Source: Lentzea waywayandensis
GTDB taxonomy: Bacteria; Actinomycetota; Actinomycetes; Mycobacteriales; Pseudonocardiaceae
Length of the DNA stretch: 64,000 bases
Assembly: GCF_900115955.1 (NCBI RefSeq)
Contig: NZ_FOYL01000001.1
Location: forward strand, 682,001 to 746,000
Direction: 5' to 3'
The notes beneath the pieces were generated by a model. That model saw only the letters and a program-made list of their open reading frames with translations. It was not told where the DNA came from and searched no databases. Made by a program: the position numbers and the translations under genes. Below, one piece after another: positions 1-8,314 of this stretch (within the stretch, counting starts at the first letter, position 1; each line of letters opens with the position of its first letter).

Positions 1-573
1 GACCTCATGTGCTTCCTGCCGCGCACCGCCCACCCGTTCGCACCGCCCTGCTACGCCGAGCGCGCGGTGCCGGAGATCGCGGACAGAACCCGCGAGTTCC
101 TGGACGAGTCGCCTGATCACCGGGTGGTGCTGTCCGCGCACAGCCTGGGCGCCGTGCTGGCCGTGGCGGCGCTGTTCGCGTTGCCGGAGGGCTATCTCGA
201 GCGCGTGCGGCTGCTCACCTACGGCGTGCAGCTGCGGCCGTACTTCGGGCGGATCTTCCCCGAACTGCTGGGACCTTCGGTCCTGGGCACACCGGACGTG
301 CGCGCGGGCGCGATGTTCTCGTGCGATCCGTGGCGCCGGAATCCAGGCGATACACCGGAACGCGGGCTCACCACGTTGATGGGCAAGAACTGGATCAACC
401 TGTGGCGCCGCACCGACTACCTGGGTTTTCCCGTGCACGGCTGGGAACCGAACGACCTCGACCGCCGCGCCGGCGAGACGAACGGGTCACCGGACAAAGT
501 GGAGACTCACGGCGACTATCACCTGTGCGCGGCCTATCGAGACGCGCTCACGGAGCTCGCTCGCCCGATCTGA
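1..573 (+). CDS. C-terminal part of a membrane-associated alpha/beta-hydrolase-like protein (5' end outside window)
   Basis: The reading frame is open from the first base, so the gene starts upstream; the ATG at 7 is probably internal. About 190 residues are visible. They contain a lipase-like nucleophile elbow (HRVVLSAHSLGAVLAVAAL), with Ser inside AHSLG, followed by a probable late loop with conserved aromatic and Asp/His residues (LWRRTDYLGFPVHG, HGDYHLC). Related actinobacterial proteins are large integral membrane proteins whose C-terminal domain has this hydrolase-like signature; that comparison is from memory. No transmembrane helix is visible in this part. The substrate is unknown, and an inactive hydrolase fold is also possible. 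Confidence 0.6.
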   Translation, partial: DLMCFLPRTAHPFAPPCYAERAVPEIADRTREFLDESPDHRVVLSAHSLGAVLAVAALFALPEGYLERVRLLTYGVQLRPYFGRIFPELLGPSVLGTPDVRAGAMFSCDPWRRNPGDTPERGLTTLMGKNWINLWRRTDYLGFPVHGWEPNDLDRRAGETNGSPDKVETHGDYHLCAAYRDALTELARPI

Positions 574-639
574 ACCAGTCACCCGATCGTGGACGTGAAG
601 GGGGTGGGAACCTGGAACGCAGTTGACTCAAGGAGAAAC

Positions 640-1230
640 ATGCGCACGACTGTGGCGACCCTCGTGGGAGCCGTACTGCTCACCGGAGGGCTGGCCGCCT
701 GTTCGAGCGAGCCCGCACCCTCGTCCGCACCTCAGACCCAGGCCGTGAAACCGGTGGCCGAGACCGACGTGGCGGCACCTGCGGCGTCCGGTGACCAGCC
801 GAAAGGCATCACCTACGACGTGGCGCGGATCCCGTTGGGCGCCAAGCTCTCGACCGGCTCGTCCGTCGCGAATGGACGGACCACGGTGGAGCTGAAGGTG
901 TCCGGCCTGCTGCCGAACACGAAGTACGGCTCGCACGTGCACACCAAGCCGTGCGGCGCCAAGCCGGCCGACTCGGGCCCGCATTACCAGAACGAGAAGG
1001 ACCCGGTGTCGCCGAGCGTCGACTCGAAGTACGCCAACGCGCAGAACGAGATCTGGCTGGACTTCACCACCGACGCGCAGGGTGCCGCGACCGGCACGGC
1101 GACGGTGAGCTGGGAGTTCCGCAAGGGCGAGGCGAACGCCGTCATCGTGCACGCCACGCACTCCAGCACCGAGCACGGCAAGGCGGGCACCGCTGGTGAC
1201 CGCCTCGCGTGCCTCACCGCTGCGTTCTAA
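640..1230 (+). CDS. Cu/Zn superoxide dismutase-family lipoprotein (zinc site appears missing)
   Basis: A 196-residue exported protein. The ATG at 640 follows AAGGAG at 630-635, and the N-terminus is a lipoprotein signal ending in the lipobox LAAC. The body has Cu/Zn-SOD hallmarks: the copper-ligand HVH pair (YGSHVHTKPCG), a following GPHYQN His, a late copper-ligand His (VIVHATH), and GTAGDRLAC with the active-site Arg and disulfide Cys. The usual zinc-loop His/His/Asp cluster is not evident between GPHYQN and IWLDF, so this resembles copper-only or degenerate SodC-like proteins. It would act outside the membrane on superoxide or in copper binding. It converges with the next gene, overlapping its 3' end by 4 bases. 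Confidence 0.85.
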   Translation: MRTTVATLVGAVLLTGGLAACSSEPAPSSAPQTQAVKPVAETDVAAPAASGDQPKGITYDVARIPLGAKLSTGSSVANGRTTVELKVSGLLPNTKYGSHVHTKPCGAKPADSGPHYQNEKDPVSPSVDSKYANAQNEIWLDFTTDAQGAATGTATVSWEFRKGEANAVIVHATHSSTEHGKAGTAGDRLACLTAAF

Positions 1231-2318
1231 CACGGCCCGGTCAGGGCCACTCCTCCCGCGAGGTGTGGTCCTGACATCGGTTCCAGCACCGCCGAACGCA
1301 CGAGGTTCAGCACCTCGTGCCGGGGTCCGACGCGACGAACGAGCCCCCGCACGCACAGTTCCCGCAGGGACCGGCCGTGTTCGGGTTCGTCTCCCTCGGC
1401 CAGGCGCACCAGCAGCCGCCGCCCGTCGTCGTCCAATGTGGACAGCGAGCGGCGCAGCGAGTCGCGCAGGTGTGCCGAGGTCGGGTCGAGCGGGTTGGTC
1501 CGCAGCCGGTCCAGCAGGTGCTGCGGCGAGTAGACCATGAACCACCCGGCCGCGAACTCCAGTGCGGACGGCAGCCCGTCCAGTTCGTGCACGAGACCCA
1601 TGAGCGCGGCCTGGTTGGCCGGCTCGGGCTTGAACGCCGGCCGCACCCGGCGCACGTGCGTGAGCAGCAACCGCATCGCGGCGTCGTCGGCCAGCGCTCC
1701 CAGCGGGAACAGGTGCTCGTCGGCCAGCCCGGTCGGCGCGAGTGCCGTGACGACGACCCGCAGTCTCGGGTGCGCCTCCAGCAGGCGCGGGTCCGGCCGG
1801 TGATCGGTGACGAGGACCGTGTCCTGGTCGTCGGCGACGGACGGGCTCGCCTGCGCCGGGTGCCACAGGACCGACCAGCCGTGCCGGAAGTGCAGCTCGC
1901 CCGCGACCTCCAGGGCGAGCCGGGTCTTGCCGACGCCGCTGACGCCGGTGACGGTGACCAGCCGCCGCGACTCGTAGCCTCCGGCCTCCGGCCGTCCCTC
2001 CGTCAGCAACGCCGCCAGCGCCGCAGCCTCCGCCTCCCGTCCCACGATCATCCCGGCGGGCCCGGCCGGTGCGGGCGGTGCCACGGCGGTGCGGCCCGCG
2101 GATCGGCCTCCCGCCTGTTGCAGGTCCGCGCGGCTGCCGTCGTCGAGCCGCAGCCCGTCGGCGAGCAGGCGCACCGTCTCGGCTCGCGGTGAGCGGGTGC
2201 GACCGCATTCCAGGTCGCGGATGGCCCGCACGCTCACCATCGCGAAGTCAGCCAGCTGTTGCTGGGTGAGGCCCGCGCCGATGCGGTGCGTGCGCAGCAG
2301 TTCTCCGAACTCCCTCAT
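1227..2318 (-). CDS. XRE-type regulator with NB-ARC/STAND-like ATPase domain
   Basis: A 363-residue protein. Residues about 1-60 form an XRE helix-turn-helix (FGELLRTHRIGAGLTQQQLA ... ECGRTRSPRAET). After a short linker a P-loop domain begins with IVGREAEAAALAALL and has a Walker A motif (GVSGVGKTRLALEV), an LVTD Walker-B-like strand and a GLPSALEFAAGW motif typical of NB-ARC/AfsR-type ATPases. It stops soon after a short winged-helix-like region and lacks the long TPR tail of full-size relatives. It is divergent from the lanthipeptide synthetase across about 140 bases containing two dyads, so it is a likely cluster-situated regulator; the target is inferred. Confidence 0.85.
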   Translation of the reverse strand: MREFGELLRTHRIGAGLTQQQLADFAMVSVRAIRDLECGRTRSPRAETVRLLADGLRLDDGSRADLQQAGGRSAGRTAVAPPAPAGPAGMIVGREAEAAALAALLTEGRPEAGGYESRRLVTVTGVSGVGKTRLALEVAGELHFRHGWSVLWHPAQASPSVADDQDTVLVTDHRPDPRLLEAHPRLRVVVTALAPTGLADEHLFPLGALADDAAMRLLLTHVRRVRPAFKPEPANQAALMGLVHELDGLPSALEFAAGWFMVYSPQHLLDRLRTNPLDPTSAHLRDSLRRSLSTLDDDGRRLLVRLAEGDEPEHGRSLRELCVRGLVRRVGPRHEVLNLVRSAVLEPMSGPHLAGGVALTGPC

Positions 2319-2369
2319 CCCGTTCCCCTCCCTCGGACATCGAGTCTCGGGTGAATCGGCCGCCGAAAC

Positions 2370-2426
2370 ATGGGTGGCGATCCCCCATATTCACGTCCGC
2401 CCGCAAATCTGGGGGGTTGGTCCCCA
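2370..2426. promoter_or_regulatory. Two short dyads in the regulator/lanM divergent promoter
   Basis: The first dyad is ATGGG...CCCAT at 2370-2388. The second is TGGGG...CCCCA at 2410-2426. Their centres are about 39 bases apart, close to four helical turns. They lie between the XRE-type regulator start (2318) and the lanM GTG (2461). They could be operator half-sites for the adjacent regulator; this is inference from position and symmetry. Confidence 0.4.
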
Positions 2427-2460
2427 TGTGCCGCCCGCCCGCGCGTGCGAGGTTGGCCGG

Positions 2461-5067
2461 GTGACCTCCGCGGCCGAGACCAGCACCGGCGAGAGCTGGA
2501 CAGCGGCTTTCGCGCACGCTCTGCGCCCGCTGATCGACGCGTCCCGCACGGAGGTCGCGCCGCCGTTCGACGCGGCGTTCGCCGAGCAGCTCGGCCGCCG
2601 GCTGGTGGCCATCGCGGCGCGGACGCTCGTGCTGGAGCTGCACCAGGCGCGCGACACGCTGACCGGGCCCAGCAGCTCCGAGCGGTTCGTCGAGTTCACC
2701 CGGACGCTGAGCCTGTCGTCGGTCTTCAACCGCTACCCGGTGCTGGCGCGGTTGCTCGCGCAGGCCTGTGAGCAGGCGGTCTCGACCCACCACGAGCTGT
2801 CGTCGCGGTTCACCCGCGACCGCCGGGAGATCATCCGGACGATCTTCGAGAACGACGATCCCGGCGCGTTGATCTCCATCGAGATGGGCCAGGGCGACGC
2901 GCACCGGCAGGGCCGGACCGTGGCCATCCTGACCTTCGAGTCCGGTCAGAAGCTGATCTACCGGCCGCGACCGGTCGGGCTGCACGCGCGGTTCCAGGAG
3001 CAGCTCGACTGGCTCTCCCAGCGAACCGGACTCGACTTCCGCACACCGCGGCTCCTCCCCCGCGACGGCTACGGCTGGCTGGAGCACATCCCGTACGAGC
3101 CGTGCGCGGACGTGGCCGGGGTCGCCGAGTTCTACAAGAGGCTCGGCGCGCTGCTCGCGTTGCTCTACGCGGTCGACGGCACCGACATGCACTACGAGAA
3201 CCTCATCGCGTGCGGTGACCAGCCGGTGCTCGTGGACGTCGAGACGCTGTTCCACCCCACGCTCACACCGGACACGGATCCCGCGACGCTCGCGCTGGTG
3301 CGTTCGGTGCACCGCACGGCCCTGCTCCCCCACGTGCTGCTGGGCGACAACGGGGTCGCGGACGTGTCCGGGGTCGGCGGTGATCACGGCGTGCTGTCGC
3401 CGTTGGACGCGGTCGACTGGGCCGACGCTGGAACCGACCGGATGCGGCTGGTCAGGCGCCCCAAGACGTCGTCGGGGGCGCTCAACCGGCCCCTGCTTCA
3501 CGGTGAGCCCGCCGAACCCGCCGACTACCAGGACTCGCTGCTGGCCGGGTTCCGCGCGGGCTACGACGCGATCGTGGCGCATCGCGACGAACTGCTGCGG
3601 CTCGTGCGGGAGTGCGTGAACGAAGAAGTGCGGTTCGTGGCACGCGCGACACGGCAGTACGCGCGGTTGCTGGACGAGTCGACGCATCCGTCCGTGCTGG
3701 CCGACGCGCTCGACCGCGACCTGGCGTTCGGCGTCCTCGTGGTCGACGATCCGCTGCTCGACCGGCTGGTGCCGTTCGAGGTCTCCGACCTGTGGCGCGG
3801 TGACGTGCCGCTGTTCACGTGCCGGCCCGGGTCGACCGACCTGTGGACCGCGTCCGGGCTCCGGCTTCCGGGGATGCTGCCGGAGCCCGGACTGCACGCC
3901 GTGACGCGCAAGATCCTGGCGATGAGCGAGGTCGACCGGCACGACCAGCAGTGGGTGATCACGGCCCTGCTGGCGTCTCGGCCGCGCCCGGTGTCGCACC
4001 ACAGCGGCGTCGCGGTGTCCGGGCACGTCGCGCCGGTCGATCCGGATCCGGCCCGGCTGCTGGTCGCCGCGTGCGGGATCGCCGACCAGATCCTCGCGCA
4101 CGCGGTCACCGGCAAGGACCGCGTCAACTGGCTCGGGCTCGAACTGGTCGACGACCGGCACTGGACGGTGCAGCCGCTCGGCGCCGGTCTGTCCAACGGC
4201 TACACGGGCGTGGCGCTGTTCCTGGCCGAGCTGGGCGCGCTGACCGGCGCCGCGCGCTACGAGGAGTTCGCACGCGACGCCCTGCGGCCGTTGCCGGCGC
4301 TGCTGGAGATGTTCGCCGGGGAACCGGAGCTCGTCACGGCGGTCGGCGGCGGAGTCCACGGCCTGGGCGGCATTTGCTACGGGCTCGCGCGTCTCACTTC
4401 GCTGCTCGGCCTGGACAGCGAACTGGTGGCGCAGGCCGTTCGGCTGATGCCGAAAGAAGATTCGTCGCTCACCGTCGTGGACGGCGTAGCGGGCTCGTTG
4501 GCCGCGATGCTCGCCGTGGGCACGCCGGATTCGCTCGCGCTGGCCGATCACTACGCCTCTACTCTGCGTGGCGCTATTTGTCCCACCAATGGTTTCGCCC
4601 GTGGCCATGCGGGAATCGGATGGGCGCTGAGGCGTTACGCGGCAACGGTTCGTGACGAGTTATCTGACGTGACCGCACGATCGTTCCTGGAGAGCGACGC
4701 CATCGACCCGACCGACACCGGCTGGTGCACGGGTCTGGCCGGTGTCGCGCTCGCCCGGGACGACGAGCGCCTGACAGGCTTGCTGGCGTCCAGGAAACCG
4801 TTGCGGGACATGAGTCTCTGCCACGGCGAACTGGGTGTCGTCGAAGCACTGGCCGCGCACCACCCCAGCGCCGCGACCCGTCGCACGGCGTTGTTGCTGG
4901 GAGCACTGGAGGAACACGGCGCACACTGCGCCACCCCGGGCGGTGTGCCGTCACCAGGCCTGTTCACGGGCCTGGCCGGCATCGGTCACGGCCTGCTGCG
5001 CCAAGGGTTCCCGATCCCGTCGGTCCTGCTACTGCAATCGTCACCTGACAAAGAGGAGTGCACCTGA
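2461..5067 (+). CDS. lanM: Class II lanthipeptide synthetase LanM (dehydratase + LanC-like cyclase)
   Basis: An 868-residue bifunctional enzyme, somewhat shorter than most LanMs. The GTG at 2461 is chosen because GAGG sits at 2449-2452. The N-terminal half is a DUF4135-type dehydratase, which phosphorylates and then eliminates Ser/Thr of a precursor peptide. It has D242, H244, N247 and D259 in DMHYENL...VDVETLFHP, with the spacing of the CylM active site. The C-terminal half, from about residue 530, is a LanC-like cyclase with H633 (GGGVHGLGG) and the zinc ligands C756 (GWCTG) and C787-H788 (SLCHGE). Nothing looks broken. The stop codon overlaps the start of the precursor-like gene, so the two are translationally coupled. 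The apparent substrate has no Cys, leaving the cyclase without an internal thiol. Confidence 0.95.
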   Translation: MTSAAETSTGESWTAAFAHALRPLIDASRTEVAPPFDAAFAEQLGRRLVAIAARTLVLELHQARDTLTGPSSSERFVEFTRTLSLSSVFNRYPVLARLLAQACEQAVSTHHELSSRFTRDRREIIRTIFENDDPGALISIEMGQGDAHRQGRTVAILTFESGQKLIYRPRPVGLHARFQEQLDWLSQRTGLDFRTPRLLPRDGYGWLEHIPYEPCADVAGVAEFYKRLGALLALLYAVDGTDMHYENLIACGDQPVLVDVETLFHPTLTPDTDPATLALVRSVHRTALLPHVLLGDNGVADVSGVGGDHGVLSPLDAVDWADAGTDRMRLVRRPKTSSGALNRPLLHGEPAEPADYQDSLLAGFRAGYDAIVAHRDELLRLVRECVNEEVRFVARATRQYARLLDESTHPSVLADALDRDLAFGVLVVDDPLLDRLVPFEVSDLWRGDVPLFTCRPGSTDLWTASGLRLPGMLPEPGLHAVTRKILAMSEVDRHDQQWVITALLASRPRPVSHHSGVAVSGHVAPVDPDPARLLVAACGIADQILAHAVTGKDRVNWLGLELVDDRHWTVQPLGAGLSNGYTGVALFLAELGALTGAARYEEFARDALRPLPALLEMFAGEPELVTAVGGGVHGLGGICYGLARLTSLLGLDSELVAQAVRLMPKEDSSLTVVDGVAGSLAAMLAVGTPDSLALADHYASTLRGAICPTNGFARGHAGIGWALRRYAATVRDELSDVTARSFLESDAIDPTDTGWCTGLAGVALARDDERLTGLLASRKPLRDMSLCHGELGVVEALAAHHPSAATRRTALLLGALEEHGAHCATPGGVPSPGLFTGLAGIGHGLLRQGFPIPSVLLLQSSPDKEECT

Positions 5068-5255
5068 TGAACGAGTCCCTGCACCGCACGGCCGACCAGC
5101 CCGAACAGGCCGAGCACGCGATCGGGGAGATGGAGCTCGCGCCGAAGACCTTCGCGGGTGCGCGGGCGCGTGCGCTGATGGGTGTGACCATGGCGATGAG
5201 CGCGTTCGTGGCGATCACACCCGCGATCTCGGACACCACGGTGAGCGACAAGTAG
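5067..5255 (+). CDS. lanA: Cysteine-free lanthipeptide precursor-like peptide
   Basis: A 62-residue peptide. Its ATG overlaps the lanM stop (TGATG) and AGAGGAG lies at 5052-5058. The first ~27 residues are acidic and leader-like (EQAEHAIGEMELAPK). Next come a basic hinge (FAGARARALMG), a hydrophobic stretch (VTMAMSAFVAITPAIS) and a Thr/Ser-rich tail (DTTVSDK). Ser/Thr from residue 41 on are T41, S45, T51, S55, T57, T58 and S60. There is no Cys anywhere, so ordinary lanthionine rings cannot form; dehydrated residues, D-amino acids or an external thiol are possible. No double-Gly cleavage site is obvious. The precursor role is inferred from position and composition; a small membrane-active peptide unrelated to LanM is the alternative. 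Confidence 0.7.
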   Translation: MNESLHRTADQPEQAEHAIGEMELAPKTFAGARARALMGVTMAMSAFVAITPAISDTTVSDK

Positions 5256-5305
5256 GAAACTTTCACCCCTAATACGCCTGGGCAGCCGATACGGAGAACT
5301 GCACA

Positions 5306-5320
5306 GGACCGTTAGGGTCC
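5306..5320. promoter_or_regulatory. Small inverted repeat before the LAL regulator
   Basis: GGACC-GTTAG-GGTCC is a perfect 5-bp dyad ending four bases before the ATG at 5325. It lies in the 69-base gap between the precursor-like gene and the LuxR-type gene. It could be a weak attenuator or an operator; no U-tract follows. Confidence 0.3.
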
Positions 5321-5324
5321 AGAC

Positions 5325-8201
5325 ATGCAGACCCGAGCGCCCCACGTGGTCGGCCGTGATCGCGAGGTCACGGCCATCACGAGGGCACTCGAACACACGC
5401 GCGAGTCCCGTGGCGGCGCCGTCTTCCTCACCGGGGAGGCGGGGATCGGCAAGTCCAGACTCGCCCGGTACGCGGCGGGCCACGCGTACGACGAGGGCAT
5501 GCGGGTGCTCAAAGGACGCGGCACGACCATCGGGCCGATGGTGCCGTTTCGTCCAATCGCGGAAGCACTTCTGGGTCTCTTCCGCGGCGAACCGCCGGAC
5601 GACTCCGCGCTCGGCCCGTACAAACCGGTGCTGGGCACGCTGATCCCGGAGTGGCACGACCACCGGTCCACGAAGGAATCCGTCGTGGTCCTGGCAGAGG
5701 CGGTGCTCCGGCTGCTCGCGTCCGTCGCGCGCAAGACGCCATGCCTGCTCGTGCTCGAGGACCTGCACGAGGCGGACGCGGAGACGCTCGCGGTCGTGGA
5801 GTACCTGGCGGACAACCTGGAGGACCAGCCGGTCCTGCTGCTCGCCACGATCCGCACCGAACCCGGCCACGCGCTGGAACTCGTGCACCGGATGGGACAA
5901 CGCGGGTCCGGCAGGCTGGTGGAGCTGCGCCGGCTCTCGCAGGACGAGGTCGGGCAGATGACGGCCGCCTGTCTGGACAGCGCGCTGATCCCGGCGGAGC
6001 TCGTCGATCGCTTGTGGACGGACAGCGCCGGAAACCCGTTCGTCATCGAGGAACTGCTGCACGGCATGGTGAGCGGCGGCCTGCTCGTGGCCGGGGCGCA
6101 CGGCTGGCAGGTGCTGGGCGAGCTGAAACTGCCGGTGCCGGCGGCGTTCGTGCGCAGCGTCGCGCACCGCACGGACAGGCTGGGGCCGCAGGGCCGCGAG
6201 GTGCTGTCCATCGCGGCGGTGCTGGGCCACCGGTTCCCGCTCTCCGTGGTGCAGAAGGTGACCGGCACCGACGACCGCGAACTGCTCAGCCACCTGCACG
6301 CCGGGGTCGCCGCGCAGCTCGTGACGCCGGACGAGCCCGCCCCCGACTGGTACGCGTTCCGGCACCCGCTCACCGCGGACGCGTTGCTGGCCCACCTGAC
6401 CCCGGCCGAACGCGTGGACCTGTCGTGGCGCACGGCCGACGCGATCGAGGACCTGCACGCCGGGCTGCCCGGCGACTGGTGCCCGCTCGTCGCGAAGCTG
6501 CGGTTCGACGCCGGATCTCGGACCCAGGCGGGACTTCTGTTCGCCGAGGCGGGCAGACGGGCGTTGGCCGGTGGCGCGGCGGAGTCGGCCGTCACGTTGC
6601 TCGACCGCGCGCAAAGCCTGCTGACCGACGAGGCCGGCGCCCGCGCCGACGTGCTGGACACGCTGCTGCCGGCGCTGGCCGAGACGGGCGACTTCGAACG
6701 CGCCTTCGCCCTGGAGATGAACGATCTCCAAGTCCTGGACGGCCCGCGCCGCGCGAAGCTCCACACGCGACTGTCCCGCGTCGCCTACCTCGCCGGCTGG
6801 TTCACCGAAGGCGTGGAACAGGTACGCGTCGCGAGGACGTTGCTCGGGCCGGACGCGCCCGACGAGCTGGCCGCGCAGCTGGACGTCAACTCCGCCTACC
6901 TGACGCTGAACATCCCGAGCGCCGACCGGATCTCCTCGGCGGCGGGCCTCGCCAGGCAGGCGGCCTCGGCGGCGGACCGGGCGCAGTTGCCGATGGTGGC
7001 GTGCGAGGCGTGGCAGCTGCTCGGGATCATCGCGCGCGAGCAGGACATCGAGGAGGCGAACACCTGCTTCAGCAAGGCTCTCGCGCTCGCGGACGCGCAC
7101 CAGATGCCGATCCAGCACGTCTACGCGCTGGTTCGCCTGGCGGGCAACGACTGGCTTCAGCACGGCAGCACCGCGTCGCTCGGCCGCACGCACGCCGAGG
7201 CGTGCCGCACGGGCGCGATCACGGTGGCGCACAACGTGGACGCGATCCTGGCGTTGCAGTCCGTGCTGACCGGCGACTACGCCGTGGCGGCAGACGAGAT
7301 CGACCGCTGCCTGCGCACGACGACCCGCCTGCGGTTCCACGCGCTGACCCGCTATCTGTTGATGGCGAAGGCAACGCTGGCCGCGCATCGGGGCAACCGC
7401 GCCGAAACCGACGACGCCATCAGCGAGTTCGAGGCGGTCGCTAAGAGCGGGGCGCAGGAGTACCCGCTCTGCTTCGGGCTCGCCCGCGCGTTCTGCGCCC
7501 TGCTGGAGGAGAACCACGCGCTGGCGATGGCGGAGCTCGACCGCGCGCTCGCGCTGGAATCCCAGAACCCCACCACGTTCCATCTCTCCGGCACGCACGG
7601 CATGCGCGTGCTGCTCGGTGTGCTCGACGGCCGGTTCGGCTGGTCGGACTACTGGGAGCTGACCGCGGCCTCCGCGTCGGGAATGCGGTGGAACCGGCAG
7701 TTCACCGAGCTGGCGCACGCCGTTCTCCTCGGCCGCGACAACCGGTTCGCCGAGGCGCTGGAAGCCTTCCAGCTCGCCCAGGAAGCCTCGGAACTGTATC
7801 CATTGGCGAGACATCTGGGGCGGCGGCTGATCGCGGCGGAGGCGGCGGAGTGGGGCGATCCGGTGTCCTGGCTGCGTTCGGCGGAGGAGTACTTCCACCA
7901 GGCCACGATCCCGGCGGTCGCGTCGGCGTGCCGTGGCCTGCTGCGCCAGGCCGGAGCGCCGGTCCAGCAACGCCGCAACGGCACGGAACAGGTGCCGCGG
8001 CAGCTGCGCGGGCACGGCGTGACGGTGCGCGAGTTCGAGGTGTTCGTGCTGCTCGCCGACCGAATGGGCAACAAGGCGATCGGCACCCGGCTGCACATCT
8101 CGCCGCGTACGGTGGAAAAGCACGTCGCCTCGCTCATCGCGAAGACCGGCCAGCCCGACCGTGAAGCGCTTTCCACCTACGCCGCCGCGTTCGGACGTTA
8201 G
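5325..8201 (+). CDS. LAL-type LuxR-family transcriptional regulator
   Basis: A 958-residue regulator of the large ATP-binding LuxR type. The N-terminus holds an AAA/ATPase domain with Walker A GEAGIGKS at residues 37-44 and Walker B LLVLEDLHEAD. A long helical, TPR-like middle follows. The last ~70 residues are a LuxR/GerE helix-turn-helix (VTVREFEVFVLLADRMGNKA, then SPRTVEKHVASLIAKTG). Such proteins commonly activate secondary-metabolite clusters. It sits 69 bases after the precursor-like gene and 113 before the export operon, so it is a probable pathway-specific activator; targets are inferred. A GTTTCG-N8-CGAAAC palindrome begins at its stop codon. Confidence 0.93.
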   Translation: MQTRAPHVVGRDREVTAITRALEHTRESRGGAVFLTGEAGIGKSRLARYAAGHAYDEGMRVLKGRGTTIGPMVPFRPIAEALLGLFRGEPPDDSALGPYKPVLGTLIPEWHDHRSTKESVVVLAEAVLRLLASVARKTPCLLVLEDLHEADAETLAVVEYLADNLEDQPVLLLATIRTEPGHALELVHRMGQRGSGRLVELRRLSQDEVGQMTAACLDSALIPAELVDRLWTDSAGNPFVIEELLHGMVSGGLLVAGAHGWQVLGELKLPVPAAFVRSVAHRTDRLGPQGREVLSIAAVLGHRFPLSVVQKVTGTDDRELLSHLHAGVAAQLVTPDEPAPDWYAFRHPLTADALLAHLTPAERVDLSWRTADAIEDLHAGLPGDWCPLVAKLRFDAGSRTQAGLLFAEAGRRALAGGAAESAVTLLDRAQSLLTDEAGARADVLDTLLPALAETGDFERAFALEMNDLQVLDGPRRAKLHTRLSRVAYLAGWFTEGVEQVRVARTLLGPDAPDELAAQLDVNSAYLTLNIPSADRISSAAGLARQAASAADRAQLPMVACEAWQLLGIIAREQDIEEANTCFSKALALADAHQMPIQHVYALVRLAGNDWLQHGSTASLGRTHAEACRTGAITVAHNVDAILALQSVLTGDYAVAADEIDRCLRTTTRLRFHALTRYLLMAKATLAAHRGNRAETDDAISEFEAVAKSGAQEYPLCFGLARAFCALLEENHALAMAELDRALALESQNPTTFHLSGTHGMRVLLGVLDGRFGWSDYWELTAASASGMRWNRQFTELAHAVLLGRDNRFAEALEAFQLAQEASELYPLARHLGRRLIAAEAAEWGDPVSWLRSAEEYFHQATIPAVASACRGLLRQAGAPVQQRRNGTEQVPRQLRGHGVTVREFEVFVLLADRMGNKAIGTRLHISPRTVEKHVASLIAKTGQPDREALSTYAAAFGR

Positions 8202-8298
8202 TTTCGATCTGGGCCGAAACGTCGATGCGACATCGGCCGAAAGACTGATGCAACCTCCGGGACCTATCGGGTGTCCTTATCGGTAGGTTGGTCGAAAC
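8201..8298. promoter_or_regulatory. CGAAAC palindrome and repeats before the export operon
   Basis: GTTTCG-N8-CGAAAC forms a dyad at 8201-8220. GGCCGAAA occurs at 8212-8219 and again at 8235-8242, and GTCGAAAC occurs at 8291-8298. This clustering sits just upstream of the adaptor gene start (8315) and is a plausible regulator-binding region for the transporter operon. The binding protein is unknown; the LAL or XRE regulator of the cluster is the natural candidate. Confidence 0.4.
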
Positions 8299-8314
8299 GA
8301 CATGGGGGACGTTC

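Noticed and set aside
2319..2460. Additional precursor peptide gene upstream of lanM
   Set aside because: No short frame with start, ribosome-binding site and peptide-like composition was found. The region contains dyads and promoter-like sequence only.
4986..8123. A 1045-residue open frame antisense to lanM's end and the LAL regulator
   Set aside because: Its composition is Arg/Gln/Ala-rich with no motif. It is the usual high-GC antisense shadow of the well-supported + strand genes.
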